A stretch of DNA of 9,772 bases from Clostridiaceae bacterium (GTDB taxonomy: Bacteria > Bacillota > Clostridia > Saccharofermentanales > Fastidiosipilaceae): positions 1-9,772 of the forward strand of contig JAAZJE010000048.1 of NCBI GenBank assembly GCA_012800515.1, given 5' to 3'. A program made the position numbers and the translations under genes. The first letter of the stretch is position 1. Every line of letters begins with the position of its first letter. The notes below the pieces were generated by a model, which saw only the letters and a list, made by a program, of their open reading frames with translations, was not told where the DNA came from and did not search any database. Shown piece after piece: positions 1-5,873 of this stretch.

Positions 1-1750
1 CGGTGACCGAGGACGGGATCTTGATCGACTCAAGTGAAGCGCAATCCGCAAATGCCCACTCGCCAATGCCGGTGACGGTCAAACCGCCAAGCTGTTCCGG
101 CACCGAAACACTCTTACTTTTGCCGGTATAATCCAGTAGCACAGTATAAGATTGATTAAGCAGCGCATATTTGTAATCGCCGGATGTCTTATACAGCGGC
201 CTGTCCTTGCCGTTATGATCTTTGATCTTTGTCTGTTTCGGGAATATATCATTGCCGCAATAGTTCAGCTTATACGGCACGATAGCTTCGGATAAGGAGT
301 TGCAATTCGCAAATGCCGACGCTCCTATGCGGGTGATCGAGGACGGAATCTCGATTGATGTAAGCGAGCCGCACTCGCGGAACGCCCCCGCCTCAATGTC
401 GGTGAGCGAAGAAGGCAGCTTAACAGACTGCAACGAGTCGCACCCGCAAAATGCGTCACCTCCAATACGTGTGACCAAGGACGGAATCTCGATTGACTGC
501 AGAGAGGCACAGGACATAAACGCAGACACGCCAATATCGGTGACCGAGGACGGAATCTCGACTGAAGACAGGGCGTAGCAATACGAGAACGTGCTATTCT
601 TAATGTCGGTTAGCGAAGGCGGCATCTTGAACGGCTTCAGCGATGTGCAGTAAGCGAACGCCCCCGATCCGATGCTTGTGACCGAGGAGGGAATCTCAAT
701 TGTCTGCAGCGATTCACAGGAACAAAATGCCCAGTCTCCAATGTCGGTGAGCGAGGACGGGATCTCGATTGACTCCAGTTCGGAGCAACGATCAAATGCC
801 CAATCGCCGATACCGGTGACCGTCATTCCGTCAATCTGCTCGGGCACGGAGACTTTTTTGCTGTCGCCGACATAATCCACCAGCACCGTATAAGGTTGAT
901 TAAGTAACACATATACACAGTCGTCGGATGTTTTATACAACGGCCTGTCCTTGCCGTTATGATCTTTAATCTTTGTCTGTTCCGGGAATACAGCGGCGCC
1001 GCAATGATTCAGCCTGTACGGCACAATAGCCTCAGATAAAGAGTCACAGTCCTCAAACGCGGAGCCTCCGATGCTGACTACCGAGGTGGGGATCTCGATC
1101 GACTTCAGTGAACCGCAACCCTTAAACGCCATATCCCCGATTTCGGTGACTGAGGAAGGAATCATGATCGACTTCAGCGAGCTGCAGTAGCTGAACGCCA
1201 ATTCATCTATGTTCGTGACCGAGGAAGGAATCTCAATCGACTCAAGTGACTTGCAGTGCTCAAATGCCAGATCCCCGATGCCAACGACTTTTTTGCCGTC
1301 CAGCTTTTCCGGAATAATGAGCTTGGCCGACAACTTAATTTCATCACAGTAGCTGATCTCGATCGTATCATCCGTAAATAAGTTGTACATATACCCTTCC
1401 GGACTTGTTGAAAGAATACCTCTTGCCTTTATTGTCCTTTCCTTTTCCGCGGGTTCCTTTATTTCGCCGGGAGTCGTGCCGCTGGGCGTCGGTTCTGTCG
1501 TTTCGACGGGGAGCGCGCTACTCACCGCCGGTTCTGTCGTTTCGACGGGGGGCGCGCTACTTGCCGCCGGTTCTGTCGTTTTGCCGGAAGTCGTACTGCT
1601 CTCCGCGGGCTCCGTAACTTTGTCGGGAGGATTACTGACTTCACCGGGCTGTGTTTTCTTCCCTGCGATCTCGATTCTTACGCTACATCCTGCCAAAGCT
1701 GTCAGAACCAGCAATAACGCCATCATGACACTAATGAGTTTCTTATTCAT
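1..1750 (-). CDS. BspA-like leucine-rich-repeat (LRR_5) surface lipoprotein, C-terminus beyond the left edge
   Basis: Reading leftward from the ATG at 1750-1748, the frame is open for 583 codons with no stop before the window edge, so the C-terminus is missing. A GAGGAAG ribosome binding site lies about 8 nt upstream. Residues 1-22 form a lipoprotein signal: MNKK, a hydrophobic stretch, then lipobox LAGC with Cys22 as the lipidated residue, so export by Sec and anchoring by signal peptidase II are expected. Residues 30-105 are a low-complexity Thr/Glu/Pro/Ser stalk with a 13-residue repeat (TTEPA...). From about residue 155 come LRR_5 repeats in exact 23-residue register: four starting at 158, 181, 204 and 227, eight at 314 to 475, and another at 562. 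Each has the pattern IG..AF..C..L.SIEIPSSVT. Blocks are separated by a 64-residue insert containing KIKDHNGKDRPLYKTS. BspA-type proteins usually mediate adhesion or host/matrix binding; the ligand here is unknown. The gene looks less GC-rich than the metabolic genes to its right. Confidence 0.93.
   Translation of the reverse strand, partial: MNKKLISVMMALLLVLTALAGCSVRIEIAGKKTQPGEVSNPPDKVTEPAESSTTSGKTTEPAASSAPPVETTEPAVSSALPVETTEPTPSGTTPGEIKEPAEKERTIKARGILSTSPEGYMYNLFTDDTIEISYCDEIKLSAKLIIPEKLDGKKVVGIGDLAFEHCKSLESIEIPSSVTNIDELAFSYCSSLKSIMIPSSVTEIGDMAFKGCGSLKSIEIPTSVVSIGGSAFEDCDSLSEAIVPYRLNHCGAAVFPEQTKIKDHNGKDRPLYKTSDDCVYVLLNQPYTVLVDYVGDSKKVSVPEQIDGMTVTGIGDWAFDRCSELESIEIPSSLTDIGDWAFCSCESLQTIEIPSSVTSIGSGAFAYCTSLKPFKMPPSLTDIKNSTFSYCYALSSVEIPSSVTDIGVSAFMSCASLQSIEIPSLVTRIGGDAFCGCDSLQSVKLPSSLTDIEAGAFRECGSLTSIEIPSSITRIGASAFANCNSLSEAIVPYKLNYCGNDIFPKQTKIKDHNGKDRPLYKTSGDYKYALLNQSYTVLLDYTGKSKSVSVPEQLGGLTVTGIGEWAFADCASLESIKIPSSVT
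197..1010 (-). repeat. Internal 744-bp higher-order duplication in the LRR gene
   Basis: The segment coding KIKDHNGKDRPLYKTS and its surroundings occurs twice, offset by 744 bp (248 codons). The stretch starting at 197 and that starting at 941 match at 48 of 50 bases. The protein copies occupy residues about 238-322 and 486-570. Each copy combines the end of an LRR block (SLSEAIVPY), the insert, and a cap-like strand region (VSVPEQ..G.TVTGIG) that starts the next LRR block. The LRR units themselves give a 69-bp periodicity through the gene. Confidence 0.85.
1452..1646 (-). repeat. 39-bp tandem repeats coding the Thr/Glu/Pro-rich stalk
   Basis: About five copies of a 39-bp unit begin at 1452, 1491, 1530, 1569 and 1608 on the plus strand. 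The copies at 1491 and 1530 are nearly identical, starting GGTTCTGTCGTTTCGACGGG, and the outer ones are more diverged. The unit is 13 codons, so gain or loss of copies keeps the reading frame and would only change the length of the extracellular stalk between the lipid anchor and the LRR domain of the lipoprotein gene. Confidence 0.88.
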
Positions 1751-1827
1751 TTTAGGCTTCCTCGTTTAATTTTTATCAACCGTAAATAAAAATTATTCAA
1801 AAAAAACTTACCTGTAATTTTCTAAGA

Positions 1828-1856
1828 TTTACAGTTACACTTATTTTATCAAGCAA
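1828..1856 (-). promoter_or_regulatory. Weak candidate promoter for the LRR lipoprotein
   Basis: Read on the minus strand, TTGCTT (1856-1851) and TGTAAA (1833-1828) are separated by 17 nt. Each matches the sigma-A consensus in only four of six positions. The position, about 80-105 bp upstream of the start codon within AT-rich DNA, is plausible. Other AT-rich hexamers nearby could serve as well, so this is a tentative call. Confidence 0.25.
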
Positions 1857-2016
1857 TCCTACAAAAAGCCATGCATAGCAAGTCATGGCGAGAGCAATTT
1901 ACCATCTATTCCGCAGACAGCACACCGACGAAATCCGGCATTGCCGTAAGATTTGTATGAAATTACGCTGTCCCGGTCTTCCGTTACTCTCCGCCCGTCG
2001 GCACCGTGCGTACATC

Positions 2017-2025
2017 TGATATAAT
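2017..2025 (+). promoter_or_regulatory. Extended -10 promoter for the M20-nagA operon
   Basis: The sequence TGATATAAT is a perfect extended -10 element (TGN followed by TATAAT at 2020-2025). The region 17 nt upstream (GTCGGC) does not resemble a -35 box, as is common for extended -10 promoters. Transcription would start near 2032, giving a leader of about 30 nt before the ATG at 2063. Confidence 0.65.
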
Positions 2026-2062
2026 TCACACATAATAACCGTGAAGCGAAAGGATGATATTT

Positions 2063-3466
2063 ATGACTGATATAAACGTTGCTCAATTGAAAGATCAGGT
2101 CACACGCTTCCGCGATTTGATTTTCGAAGCGGGGGAACACATCTGGAATAATCCCGAGACCGGGTACAAAGAGTGGGAGACTTCGGCCTACCTGGCTGAT
2201 ATTTTTACCGAACTCGGCTACGAAATAAATAATTTCGGCGATATACCCGGATTTTTCGTCGACCTTGATACCGGACGCCCCGGACCGACGGTTGCCGTCC
2301 TCGGCGAAATGGACGCGCTCTATATGCCCGAGCATCCCGCCGCTCATCCCGAGCGCGGCACGGCGCACGCCTGCGGTCATCACGCCCAGTGTGCAGCTCT
2401 GGTCGGCGTCGCTGCCGCTCTGTCCGTGCCGGGCGCCCTTGACGGACTCAGCGGACGCATTCGCCTCATGGCAGTCCCCGCCGAAGAGCTGATCGAGCTC
2501 GAATACCGCGAAGGACTACGCAAGAAAGGAATAATCCGCTATTACGGCGGTAAAGTCGAACTCATGCACCGCGGATATTTCGACTCCGTCGACATTGCTT
2601 TCATGATTCACACCGGCGTTTTCGGGAAATTCACCGTCCGCAAAGGTAGCAACGGCTGCATCGTCAAAAATATTCTCTATAAGGGTACCGCCGCTCACGC
2701 CGGCGGCTCACCGAATATGGGCGTCAATGCGCTTTACGCGGCAACTCTGGGAATCCAGGCAGTCAATGCTCTGCGTGAAACCTTTATCGACAGCGACCAC
2801 GTTCGCTTCCATCCGATCGTTACCCGAGCCGGCGGCGCCGTCAACATTATTCCGGCTGAGGCCAAGCTCGAAAGCTATCTGCGGGCATCGAGTATGCCGG
2901 CCATGATGCAGGCCAACCGCAATGTCAATCTGGCTCTGGCCGCCTCGGCAGCGGCAATCGGTGCCAATGTGGAAATATCCGACAGCCCGGGGTACAGTCC
3001 GCTTAATAATGACCCCACCCTGAACGATCTGGCCTTCCGGGCGATGGAGGCGGTGGTCGGTCCCAAACATCTGTTGTATGACATCGAGGGTTGGAGCACG
3101 GGTAGCACCGATATGGGCGATGTCTCCGCCGTAATCCCGTCGATTCATCCATACTCGTCCGGTGCCGTCGGCAAGGCACACGGTTCGGACTATGCCATAG
3201 CCGATCCCGAACGGGCATATGTCAATTCGGCACAGGTACAGGTAGTGTTGCTCAATATGCTTTTGCGCGACGGCGCGGCCATGGGCAAGGCGATCAAGGC
3301 CGGCTTCAAGTCACCTTATGCCGATATTCGCGCCTATCTGGACTATATCGATACGATGAAATTCGATAAAGAGGCGGTGACTTATTGCGAAGACGGCAGT
3401 GTACGGCTCGAATTTGCCAACCTCAACCTCCCCCGACGGAGACAGATAGACTCCATCAACGTATAA
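2063..3466 (+). CDS. M20 family metallo-amidohydrolase (AbgB/aminoacylase-like)
   Basis: This is a cytosolic zinc peptidase-like hydrolase of 467 residues that would cleave an amide bond, such as an N-acyl amino acid, aminobenzoyl-glutamate-type amide or dipeptide. Visible M20 elements, in order, are GEMDAL (81-86), HACGHH (102-107, with Cys104 and His106 as likely metal ligands), the catalytic and metal-binding pair E141-E142, His183 in MIHTG, the lid/dimerisation segment starting near AHAGG (211-215), STDMGDVS (348-355) and His373 in AHGSD. This pattern is typical of the M20D/AbgB and PM20D2 group. Compared with AbgB there is a short extra segment after the EE pair (about 143-165). The start at 2063 is preferred over the ATG at 2054 because AAGGA (2049-2053) sits about 9 nt before 2063 but directly abuts 2054. 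The NagA-family gene follows after 42 bp on the same strand, so the two are probably co-transcribed. The exact substrate cannot be read from the sequence. No signal peptide is seen. Confidence 0.9.
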   Translation: MTDINVAQLKDQVTRFRDLIFEAGEHIWNNPETGYKEWETSAYLADIFTELGYEINNFGDIPGFFVDLDTGRPGPTVAVLGEMDALYMPEHPAAHPERGTAHACGHHAQCAALVGVAAALSVPGALDGLSGRIRLMAVPAEELIELEYREGLRKKGIIRYYGGKVELMHRGYFDSVDIAFMIHTGVFGKFTVRKGSNGCIVKNILYKGTAAHAGGSPNMGVNALYAATLGIQAVNALRETFIDSDHVRFHPIVTRAGGAVNIIPAEAKLESYLRASSMPAMMQANRNVNLALAASAAAIGANVEISDSPGYSPLNNDPTLNDLAFRAMEAVVGPKHLLYDIEGWSTGSTDMGDVSAVIPSIHPYSSGAVGKAHGSDYAIADPERAYVNSAQVQVVLLNMLLRDGAAMGKAIKAGFKSPYADIRAYLDYIDTMKFDKEAVTYCEDGSVRLEFANLNLPRRRQIDSINV

Positions 3467-3508
3467 CATACAAGTCGCTACGGCAAGGACATACGGAAAG
3501 GCATTCAA

Positions 3509-4684
3509 ATGCTTTGTTTACATAATGCCACAATAATAACTCCCCTGCGCTTGCGGCAAGGTTCCGTTCTGATTGAGGACGGACGTATCATCGACATCGT
3601 CGACCGCTACGAAGCCGGAGCCGACTGGCAGATCATCGACTGCACGGGATATTACCTGACTCCGGGCTTCATCGATTTACATGTACACGGCGGCGGCGGT
3701 TACGACATAATGTGCGGCAATAGGGATCACATCATTGAAATGTGTACCGCACATGCCCGAACGGGAACGACTTCGATCGTTCCGACGACTTTCGCGATGC
3801 CGCTGGAAGATCAATATCTGGCCATCGATACGGTTCGCGCGGCACAGGCCGAATCGACGGATGCAAACATTCTTGGTATTCACCTGGAAGGACCTTTCCT
3901 CTCACCCGGCCAGGCCGGTGCTCAGAGTCCCGACGGGCTGTTAGTACCGGCGACAACCGACTACATTCCCCTCCTGGACCGATGGCCGGGTGGAATTAAG
4001 ATGGTTGGTGTTGCTCCCGAGTTGGACGGTGCCATGGAACTGGGACGGGAACTCGCCGCACGCGGCATTGTCGGCACTATTGCCCATTCCGACGCCTCTT
4101 TTGAAACCTGCATGCTCGCCCTGGAGAACGGTTATACCGATATCACCCACATCTATTCGGCCTGTTCCACAGTCGTGCGCAAAAACAGCTATCGCACCGC
4201 CGGCGTTGTCGAAGCCGGCCTTTATTCCGACGACTTCACCACCCAGATGATCGGCGACTTGCGCCATCTACCGATCTCGCTCCTAAAGCTGATCTATCGG
4301 GTCAAGGGCGCTCGCAGAGCCTATCTGATAAGTGACGGACTCGAGTTTACCGCTACGGAGCCGGTTGAAGGCACGACATATGTCGGTTCCAATGGCCTCG
4401 AGGTTATCTACGAGGATAAAGTCATGAAGCTGAGCCACCGTCAGGCTTTCGCCGGCAGTTGCACACCGCTCGCCCAAATGGTCGCCAATCTGCACAAAGA
4501 GGTGGACATCCCGCTGACCGAGGCCGTACGCATGGCTTCTCTGACCCCGGCACAGCGTATTCGCGTCGACGACCGCAAAGGCATGGTCGCCGTCGGCTAC
4601 GACGCAGACATAGTTATAATGGATGCGGATCTGAACGTCCATCTCAGCATGGTAATGGGTAAGATCGTTTATTCCCAACTGTAA
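3509..4684 (+). CDS. nagA: N-acetylglucosamine-6-phosphate deacetylase family amidohydrolase
   Basis: The 391-residue product is the usual length for NagA, which converts GlcNAc-6-phosphate to GlcN-6-phosphate and acetate in the cytosol during amino-sugar or cell-wall recycling. It shows the amidohydrolase fold signatures: an N-terminal beta-sandwich strand pair, PGFIDLHVHGGGG (His58, His60), HLEGPF with Glu127 as metal ligand, AHSDAS with His193, THIYS with His214, and catalytic Asp276 in LISDG. The C-terminal part has FAGSCTPL (314-321), TPAQR and the closing KGMVAVGYDADIVIMD (358-372). Two places differ from the textbook pattern. THLFNAM is replaced by THIYSACS, and the usual DG.H after it is MIGDLRHLP. 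The specificity may therefore not be GlcNAc-6-phosphate. GGAAAGG (3495-3501) precedes the ATG by 7 nt. No nagB or sugar PTS is adjacent; the partner gene is the upstream M20 hydrolase. The 3' end overlaps the convergent acyltransferase gene by 16 bp. Confidence 0.85.
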   Translation: MLCLHNATIITPLRLRQGSVLIEDGRIIDIVDRYEAGADWQIIDCTGYYLTPGFIDLHVHGGGGYDIMCGNRDHIIEMCTAHARTGTTSIVPTTFAMPLEDQYLAIDTVRAAQAESTDANILGIHLEGPFLSPGQAGAQSPDGLLVPATTDYIPLLDRWPGGIKMVGVAPELDGAMELGRELAARGIVGTIAHSDASFETCMLALENGYTDITHIYSACSTVVRKNSYRTAGVVEAGLYSDDFTTQMIGDLRHLPISLLKLIYRVKGARRAYLISDGLEFTATEPVEGTTYVGSNGLEVIYEDKVMKLSHRQAFAGSCTPLAQMVANLHKEVDIPLTEAVRMASLTPAQRIRVDDRKGMVAVGYDADIVIMDADLNVHLSMVMGKIVYSQL

Positions 4685-5388
4685 GGCGTGACACTGCCGT
4701 CCTTATTGTAAACATGTCGACTCGGCACAAAGCCGACTACCGAAGCAAGGGGGCGCACAACTCCCCTTTGTCCTATCACGGTTCCGGGGTTGAGCACGGC
4801 ACCACAACCGAGTTCCGTATCGTCGCCGAGCGCAGCGCCCATTTTCAATACGCCGGTAGGCACCCGTCCGCCTTTGTAACGAATTTCGATCAGTCGCCGA
4901 TCCGAGCGTAAATTAGAGAGAATCACACCCGCCCCCAGATGACTGCGATTGCCCAGGATGCTGTCGCCGACATAATTATAGTGTGCTGCATGAGCCTGAT
5001 TGAGCAGGATGCAGTTTTTTACCTCACATAAATGGCCGACCGCGGACTCCGCCGCCAGATAGACCCGGTCGCGGACATAGGCGTTCCTATGTACCGCGGC
5101 TCCGGGCTCCACTATTGTCGGCGCCGTCAGCTCGGCGGTCGGATGAATCACGGCACTGTGCGCCACCCATATCCCCGGCGCAATTTCCTCATACTCCGAG
5201 CGCGGCAGACTCGCGCCGAGCTCCCGAATATAATCACTCAAAACCGGAAGAATCTCCCACGGATAGGTGTAGCGCTCAAAGAGATCTCTTAGATTTTGCG
5301 GAATCGTTGCGAACAGCGCCGCATTTGTTAGATCCGGATACAGGATCATGCTTTCTTCGCTCGATCGGGTCGTTAGCTCAACGCTCAT
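4669..5388 (-). CDS. Left-handed beta-helix acyltransferase, GlmU C-terminal-like
   Basis: The 239-residue product is built of hexapeptide repeats (for example IWVAHSAVIHPTAELTAP from residue 73, then TIVEPGAAVHRNAYV) that fold as a left-handed beta-helix trimer. The stretch HYNYVGDSILGNRSHLGAG (136-154) closely resembles the GlmU acetyltransferase active-site region (HLSYVGDS.IG...NIGAG), and His136 aligns with its catalytic base. No nucleotidyltransferase domain is present; the N-terminal 65 residues are mostly helical-looking. It is thus probably an acetyl- or acyltransferase for a sugar nucleotide or related metabolite, and such proteins are often annotated as UDP-GlcNAc pyrophosphorylase-like. 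The start at 5388 is preferred to a GTG at 5433: an AGGA motif lies about 10 nt upstream of 5388, whereas the 5433 GTG has no well-spaced ribosome binding site and would fall within the likely promoter. It converges with the NagA-family gene and is divergent from the tRNA operon. The substrate is unknown. Confidence 0.8.
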   Translation of the reverse strand: MSVELTTRSSEESMILYPDLTNAALFATIPQNLRDLFERYTYPWEILPVLSDYIRELGASLPRSEYEEIAPGIWVAHSAVIHPTAELTAPTIVEPGAAVHRNAYVRDRVYLAAESAVGHLCEVKNCILLNQAHAAHYNYVGDSILGNRSHLGAGVILSNLRSDRRLIEIRYKGGRVPTGVLKMGAALGDDTELGCGAVLNPGTVIGQRGVVRPLASVVGFVPSRHVYNKDGSVTPYSWE

Positions 5389-5422
5389 AACTGTTTTTCC
5401 TGCCTTTTGTTCTTTCTTTACG

Positions 5423-5431
5423 CATATTAGC
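5423..5431 (-). promoter_or_regulatory. Candidate extended -10 for the acyltransferase gene
   Basis: On the minus strand the sequence TGCTAATAT (5431-5423) matches the TGN-TATAAT extended -10 pattern with one central mismatch. There is no good -35 at the expected distance. Transcription would begin near 5415, shortly before the AGGA motif and the ATG at 5388. Confidence 0.4.
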
Positions 5432-5440
5432 ACATGATGC

Positions 5441-5470
5441 TTGACAAAATAAATCTCCTTGGGCTATACT
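5441..5470 (+). promoter_or_regulatory. Sigma-A promoter of the tRNA operon
   Basis: A perfect -35 TTGACA (5441-5446) is followed after 18 nt by TATACT (5465-5470), which matches the -10 consensus in five of six positions. It lies 36 bp before the first base of tRNA-Val, as expected for a strong stable-RNA promoter with a short leader that is removed by processing. Confidence 0.85.
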
Positions 5471-5506
5471 CCCTTTCGTTGCTTGCGGAGCCGCCGCATG
5501 GAACTT

Positions 5507-5582
5507 GGGAGCTTAGCTCAGCCGGAAGAGCACTTGCTTTACACGCAAGGGGTCACAGGTTCGAGCCCTGTAGTTCCCACCA
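5507..5582 (+). tRNA. tRNA-Val (UAC)
   Basis: This is a 76-nt cloverleaf. The acceptor strands GGGAGCT and AGTTCCC pair over seven positions with one G-U. The D-arm is TAGCTCAGCCGGAAGAGCA. The anticodon stem CTTGC/GCAAG encloses the loop TTTACAC, giving anticodon TAC. The T-arm contains GGTTCGAGCC. The 3' CCA is encoded. It is the first gene of a three-tRNA operon. Confidence 0.96.
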
Positions 5583-5588
5583 ACCGAT

Positions 5589-5665
5589 GGCGCAGTAGTT
5601 CAGCCGGTTAGAATGCCAGCCTGTCACGCTGGAGGTCGAGGGTTCGAGTCCCTTCTGCGTCGCCA
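5589..5665 (+). tRNA. tRNA-Asp (GUC)
   Basis: This is a 77-nt cloverleaf. The acceptor strands GGCGCAG and CTGCGTC pair over seven positions with one G-U, followed by discriminator G and an encoded CCA. The anticodon stem CCAGC/GCTGG encloses CTGTCAC, giving anticodon GTC. The T-loop is GGTTCGAGTCC. The discriminator G and the anticodon agree with aspartate identity. It starts 6 bp after tRNA-Val. Confidence 0.96.
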
Positions 5666-5669
5666 CAAT

Positions 5670-5697
5670 ATGACTGACCTCGAAAGAGGTCGGTCAT
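5670..5697 (+). other. 12-bp hairpin with GAAA loop between tRNA-Asp and tRNA-Phe
   Basis: ATGACTGACCTC (5670-5681) pairs with GAGGTCGGTCAT (5686-5697) over twelve positions with one T-G wobble, closed by the GNRA-type tetraloop GAAA. Only TATTT follows, so it would be at best a weak terminator. It could equally be an RNA-processing or partial-readthrough element lowering tRNA-Phe relative to the first two tRNAs. The tRNA-Phe sequence begins 5 nt downstream, and no separate promoter for it is evident. Confidence 0.75.
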
Positions 5698-5702
5698 TAT
5701 TT

Positions 5703-5778
<76 letters not shown>

Positions 5779-5779
5779 G

Positions 5780-5811
5780 AAAGGCCATCCTCACTTGAGG
5801 ATGGCCTTTTT
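5780..5811 (+). terminator. Rho-independent terminator of the tRNA operon
   Basis: A 13-bp perfect stem, AAAGGCCATCCTC (5780-5792) with GAGGATGGCCTTT (5797-5809), encloses an ACTT loop and runs into five T residues (5807-5811), followed by GATTTT. It begins 2 nt after the CCA of tRNA-Phe. On the opposite strand the T-run is only three bases, so it serves mainly the tRNA operon and not serA, which approaches from the right. Confidence 0.95.
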
Positions 5812-5873
5812 GATTTTCTACAGCTTGTTGTCAGCGGCTGACTCTCGACAGCGCCAACAATTGAGGAATATAA

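Larger units (their letters stand above)
1751..2062. other. Divergent intergenic region, AT-rich, no gene seen
   Basis: This 312-bp gap separates the leftward lipoprotein gene from the rightward M20 amidohydrolase gene. The left part (about 1770-1865) is very A/T-rich and must hold the lipoprotein promoter. The right part holds an extended -10 promoter. A small inverted repeat GCCATG/CATGGC lies at 1868-1873 and 1884-1889, with a 10-nt loop and no adjacent T-run. I see no convincing ORF, RNA gene or terminator here. Confidence 0.6.

Noticed and set aside
300..875. Plus-strand ORFs (300-578 and 672-875) with a repeated GISI-type motif that look like a small repeat protein
   Set aside because: They are antisense shadows of the 69-bp LRR repeats. 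The minus-strand frame is open across 1-1750, has a ribosome binding site, a lipobox and proper LRR_5 units.
1..1750. The 69-bp periodicity as a CRISPR-like or other non-coding repeat array
   Set aside because: The period is exactly 23 codons, the repeats diverge mainly in ways that keep the LRR pattern, and there are no unrelated spacers between identical repeats.
1383..1769. Plus-strand ORF of 128 codons with Val/Ser/Gly-rich repeats
   Set aside because: It is antisense to the 39-bp stalk repeats and signal peptide of the lipoprotein gene and lacks a ribosome binding site.
1868..1889. Inverted repeat GCCATG/CATGGC as an operator or terminator
   Set aside because: Only six base pairs with a 10-nt loop, no T-run and no repeat of the motif elsewhere. 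Chance is a sufficient explanation.
1883..2383. Minus-strand ORF of 166 codons spanning the intergenic region and the M20 gene start
   Set aside because: It overlaps the well-supported M20 gene, shows no recognisable domain and has no good ribosome binding site, so it is a shadow.
5822..5865. Possible terminator for serA from the imperfect inverted repeats TTGTTG/CAACAA and GTCAG/CTGAC
   Set aside because: Pairing is short and broken and no T-run follows on the minus strand, so no terminator is called.
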